Origin: Alphaproteobacteria bacterium
Lineage (GTDB): Bacteria; Pseudomonadota; Alphaproteobacteria; Rs-D84
Direction of reading: 5' to 3'
Assembly: GCA_009784275.1 (NCBI GenBank)
Contig: WRCA01000002.1
Coordinates: 68,783 to 132,782, forward strand
Length of the DNA stretch: 64,000 nucleotides
The notes beneath the pieces were generated by a model. The model was given only the letters and a program-made list of their open reading frames with translations, was not told where the DNA came from and made no database searches. The position numbers and the translations under genes were made by a program. Below, piece after piece: positions 21,270 through 31,022 of the stretch (position 1 is its first letter; each line of letters begins with the position of its first letter).

Positions 21270-21710
21270 ATGGCCGAAAGAAGATACAATTTGAAAGACA
21301 ACCAAGTGCGCGCGTTCAATAAATTGATTCGCGTCAGCCATCAAAAGCTGTGCTTGGTTACAGACCTTGTTCGCGGAATGCCGGTGGCGCGCGCGATTGA
21401 TGTCTTGAAGTTTTCCAAAAAGCGCGTTGCGGGCGAAGTCTTGAAGACCTTGCTGTCCGCGGTTGCGAATGCGGAACATAATCAAAAGCTGCCGGCGGAT
21501 TCTTTGTATGTGAAAGAAATCTGGTGCGGCAAGGCATTGACTATGAAACGCGTCATGCCGGGACCACGCGGAAGCGCAAAACCGATTTTGAAACCGTTTT
21601 CCAATCTGACAATCATATTGGAATCCGGCGCACCAGCCCCAAAAGCTGAAAAACCAAAAGCGGAGCCGAAAAAGGCCGAAGCGAAGAAAAAAGAAACAAA
21701 GAAAAAATAA
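21270..21710 (+). CDS. rplV: 50S ribosomal protein L22 with Lys-rich tail
   Basis: L22 core [26 protein letters not shown]...[11 protein letters not shown]. Confidence 0.95.
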   Translation: MAERRYNLKDNQVRAFNKLIRVSHQKLCLVTDLVRGMPVARAIDVLKFSKKRVAGEVLKTLLSAVANAEHNQKLPADSLYVKEIWCGKALTMKRVMPGPRGSAKPILKPFSNLTIILESGAPAPKAEKPKAEPKKAEAKKKETKKK

Positions 21711-21727
21711 TCCGAAAAGGAAAACCT

Positions 21728-22432
21728 ATGGGACAGAAAGTATCGCCGATTTCACTGCGCGAATTCATAAATAAAGTTACGGATTCTCGTTGGATCGCTG
21801 GCAAGAAGGATTATGCCGGATTGTTGGCCGAAGACGTCAAGATTCGTAAGTTTGTTGAAAAGAAACTGAAGAAAGCTGGTCTTGCAAAAGTCGTCATCGA
21901 ACGCTTTGCAAAGAAAATCGTGGTTACGATTCACACCAGCCGTCCGGGCATGATTATCGGCAAGAATGGCGCTGATATTGAAGCTTTGCGCAACGATATT
22001 AAAAAACTGACGAAGAATGATCAGGTAGTTGTGAATATTTTCGAAGTTCGCCGTCCGGATTTGAACGCTCAATTGGTCGCGCAAAATATCGCGCAGCAGA
22101 TCGAAGGACGTGTTTCCTTTAAGCGCGCGATGAAAAAAGCGATTCAGAATGCACAGAAAGCTGGCGCGCTTGGAATCAAAGTTATGTGTGCGGGGCGTCT
22201 GAATGGTGCGGAAATCGCCCGTACAGAACAAATTCGCGAAGGCCGTATTCCGTTGCATACTTTGCGTGCAGATATCGACTATGCATCGATCCAGGCAAAG
22301 ACGACTTATGGCGTTATCGGCGTAAAGGTTTGGATTTACACCGGTGATGTTGTGAATAAAGAAAAACTTGCGAACGAACGCGCTCGTCCGACTGAATATG
22401 CCGGAAGCACAGAAAAGAAAATTGGTAAATAA
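21728..22432 (+). CDS. rpsC: 30S ribosomal protein S3
   Basis: [14 protein letters not shown] motif [27 protein letters not shown]. Confidence 0.98.
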   Translation: MGQKVSPISLREFINKVTDSRWIAGKKDYAGLLAEDVKIRKFVEKKLKKAGLAKVVIERFAKKIVVTIHTSRPGMIIGKNGADIEALRNDIKKLTKNDQVVVNIFEVRRPDLNAQLVAQNIAQQIEGRVSFKRAMKKAIQNAQKAGALGIKVMCAGRLNGAEIARTEQIREGRIPLHTLRADIDYASIQAKTTYGVIGVKVWIYTGDVVNKEKLANERARPTEYAGSTEKKIGK

Positions 22433-22444
22433 AGGGCTATTAAA

Positions 22445-22858
22445 ATGTTAATGCCGAAAAAGACAAGATTCAAGAAACAACACAAAGGCCGCATTCACGG
22501 CGCCGCAAAGGGCGGAAGTGAATTGGCATTTGGCTCATTCGGGCTGAAAGCGATGTCGCCGGAACGTGTTACTGCGCGCCAGATAGAGGCTGCGCGTCGC
22601 GCGATCACCCGCCACATGAAGCGTCAAGGAAAGCTGTGGATTCGTATTTTCCCAGACGTGCCTGTTACCAAAAAGCCGGCGGAAGTTCGTATGGGTAAAG
22701 GAAAAGGTTCGGTCGAATACTGGGTTTGCCGCGTGAAGCCGGGACGGATTATGTTCGAACTGGATGGCGTAAAACCAGAAATCGCGACCGAAGGTCTGCG
22801 CTTGGCGGCCGCTAAATTGCCGGTGCGCACGAAGATCGTTGAACGTAAAGCTAATTAA
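22445..22858 (+). CDS. rplP: 50S ribosomal protein L16
   Basis: [22 protein letters not shown]; start may be ATG 22451. Confidence 0.97.
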   Translation: MLMPKKTRFKKQHKGRIHGAAKGGSELAFGSFGLKAMSPERVTARQIEAARRAITRHMKRQGKLWIRIFPDVPVTKKPAEVRMGKGKGSVEYWVCRVKPGRIMFELDGVKPEIATEGLRLAAAKLPVRTKIVERKAN

Positions 22859-22869
22859 AGGTTTCAGAA

Positions 22870-23094
22870 ATGGCTGAAAAGAAAACTGTTAAAAAAACAA
22901 CCAAAGTCGCAAAGGTGGATAATTCTGCGCTGACAATAGAAGCGTTGAAAAGCCGGCTGACCGACTTGAAGAAAGAAGCCATGAATCAGCGGTTTGCTCA
23001 TGCGTCTGGCCAACTGCCAAAGTCACATGTCATCCGCAAGACCCGCAGAGAAATTGCAAGAACAAAGACCGCGATTGCTGCCGGAAACAAATAA
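22870..23094 (+). CDS. rpmC: 50S ribosomal protein L29
   Basis: [20 protein letters not shown]...[11 protein letters not shown]. Confidence 0.93.
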   Translation: MAEKKTVKKTTKVAKVDNSALTIEALKSRLTDLKKEAMNQRFAHASGQLPKSHVIRKTRREIARTKTAIAAGNK

Positions 23095-23105
23095 GGGATA
23101 TTAAA

Positions 23106-23375
23106 ATGCCAAGAAGAATACTGCAAGGAACTGTGAAAAGTGTGGCGAACGACAAGACTGTCGTTGTGGAAGTGGAACGCCGCTTTCGTCATCCTTTGTA
23201 TGGCAAGTTTGTGAAACAGAATAAAAAGTACAAGGCTCATGATGAAGCCAATGAGTACAAGGTTGGCGAGATTGTCGCGATCGAAGAACATCGCCCGATT
23301 TCAAAAACCAAGACTTGGATCGTCAAGGGGCGTGTGGGCGCGGCAAAAGATACCAAAGTAGAAGTTGCGGAGTAA
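23106..23375 (+). CDS. rpsQ: 30S ribosomal protein S17
   Basis: [34 protein letters not shown]. Confidence 0.97.
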   Translation: MPRRILQGTVKSVANDKTVVVEVERRFRHPLYGKFVKQNKKYKAHDEANEYKVGEIVAIEEHRPISKTKTWIVKGRVGAAKDTKVEVAE

Positions 23376-23378
23376 GTT

Positions 23379-23753
23379 ATGATACAGACAGAAACAATAA
23401 TGACGGTTGCTGATAACAGCGGTGCAAAAAGGGCCATGTGTATAAAGGTCTTGGGTGGTTCGCATCGCCGCTATGCATCTGTGGGCGACAAGATTGTCGT
23501 TGCGATAAAGGATGCGATTCCACGCGGCAAGGTGCAAAAGGGAACTGTGCAGCGCGCCATCATCGTGCGCACAAAGTTTCCGGTCAAACGCGCCGATGGT
23601 TCCATTATCCGCTTTGACGACAATGCCGTGGTATTGATTAACAAAAATAATTTCGAACCGATTGGAACCCGTATATTCGGGCCGGTCGCGCGCGAAGTTC
23701 GCCGCAAATACGATGTTCAGAAAATCGTATCGCTGGCCCCCGAAGTGATTTAA
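23379..23753 (+). CDS. rplN: 50S ribosomal protein L14
   Basis: [27 protein letters not shown]. Confidence 0.98.
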   Translation: MIQTETIMTVADNSGAKRAMCIKVLGGSHRRYASVGDKIVVAIKDAIPRGKVQKGTVQRAIIVRTKFPVKRADGSIIRFDDNAVVLINKNNFEPIGTRIFGPVAREVRRKYDVQKIVSLAPEVI

Positions 23754-23767
23754 TAAAGGTAACAGAG

Positions 23768-24070
23768 ATGAAGATTAAAAAAGGCGACGAAGTCATAGTC
23801 ATTTCAGGAAAGTACAAAGGCGTAAAGGGCAAGGTCTTGGAATCGCGCCCGATGGAATCACGCGTTGTGGTTGCCGGTGTTAATCGCCGCAAATGGCATA
23901 TAAAGCCGACGCAGGAAAAGCCGGGTCATATCGAAGACCGCGAAGCACCGATCCATGTGTCCAATGTCGCTTTGCTTGATCCAAAGACCAAGAAAGCAAC
24001 CCGCGTCGGATATAAGGTCGAAAGCGGCAAGAAAGTTCGCATCGCGAAAAAATCGGGAACAGAAATTTAA
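23768..24070 (+). CDS. rplX: 50S ribosomal protein L24
   Basis: [22 protein letters not shown]. Confidence 0.97.
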   Translation: MKIKKGDEVIVISGKYKGVKGKVLESRPMESRVVVAGVNRRKWHIKPTQEKPGHIEDREAPIHVSNVALLDPKTKKATRVGYKVESGKKVRIAKKSGTEI

Positions 24071-24086
24071 TCCGAAGGATAAAAAA

Positions 24087-24632
24087 ATGCAAAGTAGATT
24101 GCGCGAAGTTTATGAAAAAGAAATTGTTCCGGCGCTGGAAAAAGAATTCGGCTATGCGAATAAGATGGCTGTGCCGCGCTTGTCAAAGATCGTTTTGAAC
24201 ATGGGCGTTGGCAGTGCCGTTGCCGACAAGAAAAAGCTGGACGCGGCAGTAGAATCCTTGACTTTGATTGCGGCGCAAAAGCCAGTTGTTACCAAGGCGA
24301 AAAAATCCATCGCGACTTACCGTTTGCGCGAAGGTCAAGCCATTGGGACCAAGGTTACATTGCGCGGCAAACGCATGTATGACTTTTTGGATAAACTGAT
24401 AGCGGTCGCGCTGCCGCGTATCAAGGACTTTCAAGGACTGTCAAAGTCAAAGTTCGATGGCAAAGGAAATTATGCCTTTGGAATAAAAGAGCATTTGGTT
24501 TTCCCGGAAATTTCCGTGGACAAGATTGAAAACATTGTCGGAATGGATATTGTCATTGCGACAACGGCGAAAACAGATGATGAAGCACGGGCCTTGCTGG
24601 TAAAGTTGGGCTTGCCGCTGGTGTTGAAATAA
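24087..24632 (+). CDS. rplE: 50S ribosomal protein L5
   Basis: [17 protein letters not shown]...[13 protein letters not shown]; start set to ATG 24087. Confidence 0.97.
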   Translation: MQSRLREVYEKEIVPALEKEFGYANKMAVPRLSKIVLNMGVGSAVADKKKLDAAVESLTLIAAQKPVVTKAKKSIATYRLREGQAIGTKVTLRGKRMYDFLDKLIAVALPRIKDFQGLSKSKFDGKGNYAFGIKEHLVFPEISVDKIENIVGMDIVIATTAKTDDEARALLVKLGLPLVLK

Positions 24633-24643
24633 AAGGTTAAAAA

Positions 24644-24946
24644 ATGGCTAAACTGGCACTGATTAACAAACAAGCAACGCGCGAAAAGCTGGTGGCGAAG
24701 CATGCGAAAAAGAATGCTGCGCTGAAGGCAAAAATGTCCGTGAACTCCACGCCCGAAGAACGTATGGCGGCGATGAAGAAGATGGCGAAGATGCCGCGCA
24801 ATGCGAATAAGACTCGGTTGCATAACCGCTGCTCTATCACCGGCCGTTCCCGCGGGTTCTTGAGCATGTTCGGTCTGTGCCGCCAGCAAGTTCGCACTTT
24901 GGCATCCGAAGGAAAGCTGCCGGGTGTTCGCAAATCGTCTTGGTAA
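24644..24946 (+). CDS. rpsN: 30S ribosomal protein S14
   Basis: RLHNRCSITGRSRGFLSMFGLCRQQVR. Confidence 0.97.
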   Translation: MAKLALINKQATREKLVAKHAKKNAALKAKMSVNSTPEERMAAMKKMAKMPRNANKTRLHNRCSITGRSRGFLSMFGLCRQQVRTLASEGKLPGVRKSSW

Positions 24947-24968
24947 AAAATTTATACGGAGAATAAAA

Positions 24969-25367
24969 ATGTCATTGACTCATCCGATTGGAGATATGTT
25001 GACGAGAATTCGCAACGGGCAGAACGCCGGTAAAGATTCCGTTCGCGTGCCGCACAGCAGACTGCGCAATGCGGTCTTGACCGTCTTGAAAGACGAAGGC
25101 TTTATCACAGGCTTTCGTGACGAACAAGTTGACGCGAAGCGCAAGAATATAATCGTCGACCTTAAATATGTCGGCGGAAACGGCGCGATCCAAGAAATAT
25201 CTGTGGTGTCAAAGCCCGGTCGTCGCGTATATTCCGGCAGTGTAAAGATGCCGAAGGTTTTAAATGGCCTGGGTATCGCAATTGTATCTACGCCCCAGGG
25301 TGTAATGACGGATCACAAAGCCAGACTGATGAATATCGGCGGCGAAGTATTGTGTCGAGTGGTGTAA
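24969..25367 (+). CDS. rpsH: 30S ribosomal protein S8
   Basis: THPIGDMLTRIRNGQNAGKDSVRVPHS; start set to ATG 24969. Confidence 0.97.
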   Translation: MSLTHPIGDMLTRIRNGQNAGKDSVRVPHSRLRNAVLTVLKDEGFITGFRDEQVDAKRKNIIVDLKYVGGNGAIQEISVVSKPGRRVYSGSVKMPKVLNGLGIAIVSTPQGVMTDHKARLMNIGGEVLCRVV

Positions 25368-25387
25368 TAAATAAAAAGGTTATCGAT

Positions 25388-25939
25388 ATGTCTCGTGCAG
25401 GAAAATATCCAGTCGAAATAGTAAATGGTGTTACAGTTGCCATAGTTGGCAATGATGTGGAAGTAAAAGGGCCGAAAGGAACTTTGAAAGTTGCGCTGAA
25501 TACTAAAAATGCTGGCTTGGTCGATGTTAAGATCGAAGGCAATCAGGTTATTGTTACTCCGAAAGATCCTGATGACAAAGAAACCCGCGCGATGTGGGGT
25601 ACTATGACCCGCAACATCAAGAACGCGGTCATTGGCGTGTCAGAAGGATTTGCCAAGGAAATGGGAATGAAGGGTGTCGGATTCAAGGCAGCTGTTCGTG
25701 GAAAAGATTTGGTCTTGGTTGCGGGATATTCTCATGATGTTATCATGCCGATTCCTGAAGGCTTAACCGTTGAGATTGGCGCAGCCCCGACTGAATTTAC
25801 TGTAAAGGGGATCGATAAGAACTTGGTCGGACAATTCGCGGATAAGATTCGCAAAGTTCGTAAACCAGAGCCATATAAAGGTAAGGGTATTTTCTATAAG
25901 ACAGAAAAGATCCGTCGTAAAGAAGGCAAAAAGAAATAA
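25388..25939 (+). CDS. rplF: 50S ribosomal protein L6
   Basis: MSRAGKYPVEIVNGVTVAIVGNDVEVKGPKG; start set to ATG 25388. Confidence 0.97.
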   Translation: MSRAGKYPVEIVNGVTVAIVGNDVEVKGPKGTLKVALNTKNAGLVDVKIEGNQVIVTPKDPDDKETRAMWGTMTRNIKNAVIGVSEGFAKEMGMKGVGFKAAVRGKDLVLVAGYSHDVIMPIPEGLTVEIGAAPTEFTVKGIDKNLVGQFADKIRKVRKPEPYKGKGIFYKTEKIRRKEGKKK

Positions 25940-25974
25940 TTAAATGGGGGAGAGAAAGCCGAAAAGGTTAGGCA

Positions 25975-26151
25975 ATGAATAGGAAAACACTGTCAAAAGT
26001 CATTTATCCGGTTGGAATGATCTATCTTTTGGCTTGTATCGGAATTGCCCGTGCCATGATTAAAGCTGGGGATGTGTGGGATAAAGTTAGTGGTGCAGAG
26101 CGTAAAAGAAGTCAAGGGTTCGATAAAGGAAGACAAAGAGAAGATTCGTAG
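25975..26151 (+). CDS. Small single-TM hypothetical protein inserted between rplF and rplR
   Basis: 58 aa MNRKTLSKVIYPVGMIYLLACIGIARAMIKAGDVWDKVSGAERK...; translated by eye, not in the track. Confidence 0.45.
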   Translation: MNRKTLSKVIYPVGMIYLLACIGIARAMIKAGDVWDKVSGAERKRSQGFDKGRQREDS

Positions 26152-26176
26152 GGAAAAAATAAGGCAAGGCAATAAA

Positions 26177-26323
26177 ATGACATCAAGGAAAGAACGCGTT
26201 AAAAATACTCTGTTTGCCTTGTGTGTGTTCGGAAGGCTTTTGCCGGAAATAATATGGGACAAAGTAACGGGTGCGAATAATAAGTTCAGGGCGTGGAGTG
26301 AAAAGTCCGATAGAAGTAAATAA
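26177..26323 (+). CDS. Small hypothetical protein inserted between rplF and rplR
   Basis: 48 aa MTSRKERVKNTLFALCVFGRLLPEIIWDKVTGANNK...; shares WDKVxGA with the preceding ORF; track start is 26072. Confidence 0.45.
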   Translation: MTSRKERVKNTLFALCVFGRLLPEIIWDKVTGANNKFRAWSEKSDRSK

Positions 26324-26376
26324 AAAAGAAAGCCAAATGCACCCGCTGTTACGGGCGCGATAAAAAGGAAAAAGAA

Positions 26377-26730
26377 ATGTTAAAGCATTTGACAACAGAA
26401 GAGCGCAGAGTTCTCGCAAACCGTAGCGCACTGAAACGTAAAAATCCAGGCAAGGTTCGTCTGTGCGTTTTCCGCAGCGCTCGTCATATTGAAGTTCAAG
26501 CGATTGACGATGCCAAAGGGCATACCGTCTGTGCGGCCAGCAGCAAGGAAAAAGGATTCAAAGGTCAAGGCTGGAACATTTCTGGCGCGGAACTAGTTGG
26601 TACGGCTTTTGCAGAACGCGCAAAGAAAGCAAAATTAGGCGCGGCTTATTTCGATCGCGGCGGATACCGCTATCATGGTCGCGTAAAGGCTTTGTGCGAT
26701 GCAATGCGCAAAGGCGGAATAGCGATTTAA
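26377..26730 (+). CDS. rplR: 50S ribosomal protein L18
   Basis: VRLCVFRSARHIEVQAIDDAKGHTVCAASS...YFDRGGYRYHGRVKALCDAMRKGG. Confidence 0.97.
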   Translation: MLKHLTTEERRVLANRSALKRKNPGKVRLCVFRSARHIEVQAIDDAKGHTVCAASSKEKGFKGQGWNISGAELVGTAFAERAKKAKLGAAYFDRGGYRYHGRVKALCDAMRKGGIAI

Positions 26731-26749
26731 AAACTTAAAGGTTTAAATA

Positions 26750-27301
26750 ATGGCAAGATTTGATGATAAAAAACTGCAGACAGATAACTTGGTTGACAAG
26801 CTGATTTCGATCAACCGAGTTTCCAAGACCGTCAAAGGCGGACGCAACATGTCGTTTTCGGCGTTGGTTGTGGTTGGCGACAAGTCTGGCAGAGTTGGCT
26901 TTGGCAAGGGCAAGGCTTTGGAAGTGCAGGCTGCTGTTCAAAAGGCCACCAAGGCGGCCAAGGCAAAGATGGTTCGCGTGCCTTTGAAAGAAGGACGCAC
27001 TTTACATCATGATATCGAATCGAAGTATGGCGCAAGCAAGCTGGTTATTCGCAGTGCGGTTCCCGGAACTGGAATTATTGCGGGTGGGTCTTTGCGTGCG
27101 GTATTCGAATGCTTGGGCGTTCAGGACGTTGTTGTGAAGTCCCAAGGCAGCAATAATCCGAACAACATGGTTCGTGCGATGTTCCATGCGTTCGGCAAAA
27201 TGAATTCTCCGAAATCGGTTGCGGCACGCCGTGGCAAGTCTGTTGCTGAAATCATCGCTGGCCGCGACGGAAAGAAAGCAGCAGAAGAAACAGCGGAATA
27301 A
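26750..27301 (+). CDS. rpsE: 30S ribosomal protein S5
   Basis: [34 protein letters not shown]. Confidence 0.98.
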   Translation: MARFDDKKLQTDNLVDKLISINRVSKTVKGGRNMSFSALVVVGDKSGRVGFGKGKALEVQAAVQKATKAAKAKMVRVPLKEGRTLHHDIESKYGASKLVIRSAVPGTGIIAGGSLRAVFECLGVQDVVVKSQGSNNPNNMVRAMFHAFGKMNSPKSVAARRGKSVAEIIAGRDGKKAAEETAE

Positions 27302-27318
27302 ACCAAGCGGGTGTAATC

Positions 27319-27495
27319 ATGGCAAAGATTAAAGTAAGACAAGTACGCAGCACTATCGGACGTCCGGAAACACAGTGCAGAACAATGAAGGCCCTTGGCC
27401 TTGGGCCGCGCGTTGGCAAATCCAACGAGTTGGAAGATACGCCAACCGTTCGCGGAATGATTGCAAAGGTTAAACACCTTGTAGTTGTAGAATAA
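27319..27495 (+). CDS. rpmD: 50S ribosomal protein L30
   Basis: Translated by eye: MAKIKVRQVRSTIGRPETQCRTMKALGLGPRVGKSNELEDTPTVRGMIAKVKHLVVVE; absent from the track (58 aa). Confidence 0.95.
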   Translation: MAKIKVRQVRSTIGRPETQCRTMKALGLGPRVGKSNELEDTPTVRGMIAKVKHLVVVE

Positions 27496-27508
27496 AAGGA
27501 AGACTGTT

Positions 27509-27964
27509 ATGAAGTTGAATGCATTAATGGATAATCTTGGATCACGGAAATGTGCAAAGCGCGTTGGACGCGGTATTGGATCTGGCAGCGGCAAGACTTG
27601 CGGCCGTGGCCACAAGGGTCAGAAAGCGCGTGCCGGTTCCAGAAAGCAAGCGACTTTCCAAGGCGGACAGATGCCGATTTTGCGCCGTTTTCCAAAGTTC
27701 GGCTTTAACAATATTTTTGCGAAGAGCTATGCAACCATCAATTTGGGCGAAATTCAGAAGTTTATCGACACTGGCAAGATTGATGCGAAAAAAGAAATCT
27801 CCATTGATTCCTTGCTGGCAGCGAGAATTTTAAATCGTAAAATGGATGGACTGAAAGTCTTGGCCAAAGGCGAGATCAAAACTGCGGTTAATGTGGTTGC
27901 GGTCAAATGGTCAAAAGCGGCCGAAGCAGCGATCGTCAAAGCCGGCGGAACAATAAAAAGCTAA
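27509..27964 (+). CDS. rplO: 50S ribosomal protein L15
   Basis: MKLNALMDNLGSRKCAKRVGRGIGSGSGKTCGRGHKGQKARAG. Confidence 0.97.
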   Translation: MKLNALMDNLGSRKCAKRVGRGIGSGSGKTCGRGHKGQKARAGSRKQATFQGGQMPILRRFPKFGFNNIFAKSYATINLGEIQKFIDTGKIDAKKEISIDSLLAARILNRKMDGLKVLAKGEIKTAVNVVAVKWSKAAEAAIVKAGGTIKS

Positions 27965-27990
27965 CATAAAAAACTCTAAAGGAGAGGAAG

Positions 27991-28206
27991 ATGACAGAGA
28001 AAGATAAGAACTTGATGATTAAAATTGTCGTTGGGGTAGTATTATTTTTGGCAGCGTTTTTGGCATTGGATTTGCTGGGACAATTCTTGGCTTATTTCTT
28101 GGTAAAGGCGGCATTAGCAGCGATTATCACTTGGGCGGTAATCAGCATTGGTGAAAAAATCGGCTTGCCGGGATTTTCAGCTAAAAAAAGCGGAAAAAAG
28201 AAATAA
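27991..28206 (+). CDS. Small two-TM hypothetical protein between rplO and secY
   Basis: 71 aa with two hydrophobic stretches; RBS aaaggagagg. Confidence 0.6.
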   Translation: MTEKDKNLMIKIVVGVVLFLAAFLALDLLGQFLAYFLVKAALAAIITWAVISIGEKIGLPGFSAKKSGKKK

Positions 28207-28211
28207 AAAGA

Positions 28212-29528
28212 ATGAAATTCATAACTGACTTTTTTTCCAACCTTTCCGATCTGCAAAAGCGGATACTGTTCACATTGGGCGCGCTGATTATTTATCGTTG
28301 CGGATCATTCATCCCATTGCCGGGTGTTAATGCTTCGGCTGTCTTGCATTTGTTCCAAGGCGACAATGGCATGATGGGAATGTTCGATATGTTTGCGGGT
28401 GGTTCATTGTCCCGTATGTCGGTTTTGGCGCTTAACATTTTCCCGTACATCTCTGCGTCTATCGTTATCCAACTTTTGACGGCGACATCAAAGTCGCTGG
28501 GCGAATTGCGCAAGGAAGGCGAATCCGGCCGTATAAAGATTAATCAATATACCCGCTATCTGGCGGTCTTGCTGGCGACGGTTCAGGGTTGGGCGGTGGT
28601 TAAAGGACTGGAAGCCATGGCGCCGGTTAACGGCGTTGCTGCGGTTATCAATCCGGGCTGGGCATTTGAACTGTCTGCTGTGATTGCGTTGGTTGGCGGA
28701 ACGGTATTCGTGATGTGGCTGGCGGAACAGATTACAGCGCGCGGAATAGGGCAGGGCGCGTCTTTGCTGATTTTCGCGGGTATCGTGGCAGAAATTCCAC
28801 ATGGCATTGCAAAGATGTTTTCACTGGGTTCAGTTGGTCAGGTTTCTCCCGCGATGATTGCGCTGATTGTCGCGTTTGTAGTCGGCGTTATTGCACTGAT
28901 TGCTTTTGTAGAACAGGCACAGCGTCGCATACAAATTCTTTATCCGCGTCAAGTAATGGCAAATGGGGTGATGAATACAAATGCTTCATACCTGCCGATA
29001 AAGGTAAATATGTCAGGCGTTATGGGACCGGTGTTTGCATCTTCTATCATGATGCTGCCCGCATTCGTGCAACGTTTTGTTCAAAGCGATAATCCTATTG
29101 TACAAAGTGTTATGGGATTCTTTACATACGGCACTTGGTCTTATATGTTGTTTTTCGCATTTCTGATAGGGTTCTTTGCGTTTTTCCAAACAGCGGTCGT
29201 ATTTAATTCCGAAGAAACCAGCAATAACTTGAAGAATGCCGGCGGCTATATCCCGGGTGTAAGACCTGGCGAACAGACCATTAAATTCTTGGATTCAATA
29301 GTATCGCGCACTACATCGATTGGCGTTGTGTATCTGTTGGTTGTGTGCGTTCTGCCGATTGTATTGAACACTCGCTTGGGCATGCCGGTTGTGATTGGCG
29401 GAACCAGCGTTCTGATCGTCGCGGGCGTTGTGTTGGATACAGTGAATCAGGTGCAGTCTTATTTGGTGGCAAAGCAATACTCTTCTGTTATCAAAAAGGC
29501 GCAGAAAAAGGGCAGATTTAGGGTTTGA
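28212..29528 (+). CDS. secY: Preprotein translocase subunit SecY
   Basis: RSFIPLPGV-type N-terminus, INQYTRYLAVLLATVQGWAV, GGYIPGVRPGEQT. Confidence 0.98.
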   Translation: MKFITDFFSNLSDLQKRILFTLGALIIYRCGSFIPLPGVNASAVLHLFQGDNGMMGMFDMFAGGSLSRMSVLALNIFPYISASIVIQLLTATSKSLGELRKEGESGRIKINQYTRYLAVLLATVQGWAVVKGLEAMAPVNGVAAVINPGWAFELSAVIALVGGTVFVMWLAEQITARGIGQGASLLIFAGIVAEIPHGIAKMFSLGSVGQVSPAMIALIVAFVVGVIALIAFVEQAQRRIQILYPRQVMANGVMNTNASYLPIKVNMSGVMGPVFASSIMMLPAFVQRFVQSDNPIVQSVMGFFTYGTWSYMLFFAFLIGFFAFFQTAVVFNSEETSNNLKNAGGYIPGVRPGEQTIKFLDSIVSRTTSIGVVYLLVVCVLPIVLNTRLGMPVVIGGTSVLIVAGVVLDTVNQVQSYLVAKQYSSVIKKAQKKGRFRV

Positions 29529-29582
29529 CATTCGCAGTGTTTGTTATAAAATGATGCGAAAAAATAAAAAGGAAAAAGTAAT

Positions 29583-29960
29583 ATGGCACGTATAGCAGGT
29601 GTAAATATTCCGGACGCAAAGCGCATTGAAATCGCGCTTCAGTCCATTTACGGCATTGGCCCGGCAAAGGCCGCGCAGATTTGCAAAGCCTTGAAGTTAA
29701 AGGATGGCTTGCGCGCAAAAGAATTGACCGACGCCGATATCGTTAACATTTCGAATTATATCGAAGAAAATTTCAAGGTCGAAGGCGACGTTCGCCGCGA
29801 AACTGCAATGAACATCAAACGCTTGCAAGACTTGAAAGCATATCGCGGAATCCGTCATCGCAACCGCTTGCCGGTTCGCGGTCAGCGGACGCAAACAAAC
29901 GCAAGAACCCGCAAGGGCAAGCGCGTCGTAGTCGCAGGCAGCGCAACGAAGGGAAAATAA
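29583..29960 (+). CDS. rpsM: 30S ribosomal protein S13
   Basis: [30 protein letters not shown]...[25 protein letters not shown]. Confidence 0.98.
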   Translation: MARIAGVNIPDAKRIEIALQSIYGIGPAKAAQICKALKLKDGLRAKELTDADIVNISNYIEENFKVEGDVRRETAMNIKRLQDLKAYRGIRHRNRLPVRGQRTQTNARTRKGKRVVVAGSATKGK

Positions 29961-29961
29961 A

Positions 29962-30345
29962 ATGGCAGTTAAAAGCACAAAAAAGAAAGTCGTTAAAAAA
30001 GTTTCGCATGGCATCGCGCATGTTCTGGCGACTAATAATAATACCAGGATTACTATTACGGACCAAAGCGGTGCAGTATTGGCTTGGGCGACTGCGGGGG
30101 CGAATAATTTCAAGGGCGCGAAAAAGTCCACCCCGTATGCTGCGACGATTGTTGCGGATGCAGTTGGAAAGAAAGTCGCCGATATGGGCATGAAAACGGT
30201 CGATGTCTTGATGCGTGGAATTGGGCAGGGGCGCGAAAGTGCGGTTCGTGGATTGGGCAATGCTGGTTTGATTGTGCAGTCTATTACTGATACTACACGT
30301 ATTCCTCATAATGGATGCAGACCGAAAAAAGTCCGCAGAGTTTAA
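29962..30345 (+). CDS. rpsK: 30S ribosomal protein S11
   Basis: GIAHVLATNNNTRITITDQSGAVLAWATAGANNFKGAKKSTPYAA. Confidence 0.98.
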   Translation: MAVKSTKKKVVKKVSHGIAHVLATNNNTRITITDQSGAVLAWATAGANNFKGAKKSTPYAATIVADAVGKKVADMGMKTVDVLMRGIGQGRESAVRGLGNAGLIVQSITDTTRIPHNGCRPKKVRRV

Positions 30346-30373
30346 AAAAATCGCCGCAAACGCGGCGATTTTT
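30345..30373 (+). terminator. Rho-independent terminator after rpsK
   Basis: aaaaaatcgccgcaaacgcggcgattttt. Confidence 0.85.
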
Positions 30374-30400
30374 ATTTTATTTTTTTAGCCAGTCAGCCAA

Positions 30401-30428
30401 TTGACAAACCAAAACTTTTCACTATAAT
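30401..30428 (+). promoter_or_regulatory. Consensus promoter for 30435 ORF
   Basis: TTGACA - 16 bp - TATAAT ending 6 nt before the ATG at 30435. Confidence 0.65.
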
Positions 30429-30434
30429 TATTAT

Positions 30435-31022
30435 ATGAAAAGAGACCTGGCTTATCGCAAACGGCAGATTGACCGTGAAAAATCGGCACTTTCTTTCAGT
30501 GCTGTGCAAAATTATGCACTTCGTTTCCGCAACCATACACTGGAATTTTTCAAAAAATCCAAAAAACGCCTCGATGAGGCTTTGAGTTGGAAAAAGCTGG
30601 ATTTCGGCGCCCGTCTGGCCCACTTTAAAAAATTGGTAAAACACGCTTTGTCATTTGGTGGTAATGATTATTACGATGTAGAGGTAAAGCACGCCAAGAG
30701 TGATGGAAATACCCTGGGCTCTACGGATGGCAATTGCATCAATGTTTATGACAAGCTGCTGAAAAACGATAATTATGACAAAGTGGTAGAGGTCGCGAAA
30801 CATGAGCCTGCGCACGTGTTTCAAATTCGAAAAGGCGATACGACCTTGTCGCATTCCACGGTAATAAGAAGTATTGAAAATTATGTTCATGCGCAAGAAG
30901 ATTATGCTTACTACCGCGCGAATCCGATAGAACAAGAAGCGTGGAAAATCGGTCAGACCGCCAGCGAGAATTTCACAAAGACCTTGCGCGATATGCAGAA
31001 CGGCTATCAGCGCGCAGCGTAA
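30435..31022 (+). CDS. Hypothetical protein with HEPAH (HExxH-like) motif
   Basis: 195 aa; VVEVAKHEPAHVFQI and EDYAYYRANPIEQEAWKIG; strong promoter upstream. Confidence 0.6.
   Translation: MKRDLAYRKRQIDREKSALSFSAVQNYALRFRNHTLEFFKKSKKRLDEALSWKKLDFGARLAHFKKLVKHALSFGGNDYYDVEVKHAKSDGNTLGSTDGNCINVYDKLLKNDNYDKVVEVAKHEPAHVFQIRKGDTTLSHSTVIRSIENYVHAQEDYAYYRANPIEQEAWKIGQTASENFTKTLRDMQNGYQRAA

Noticed and set aside
30435-31022. Treating the 195 aa ORF as part of the DGR cassette
   Set aside because: Opposite strand, own promoter, convergent to the RT; no direct evidence of a DGR role
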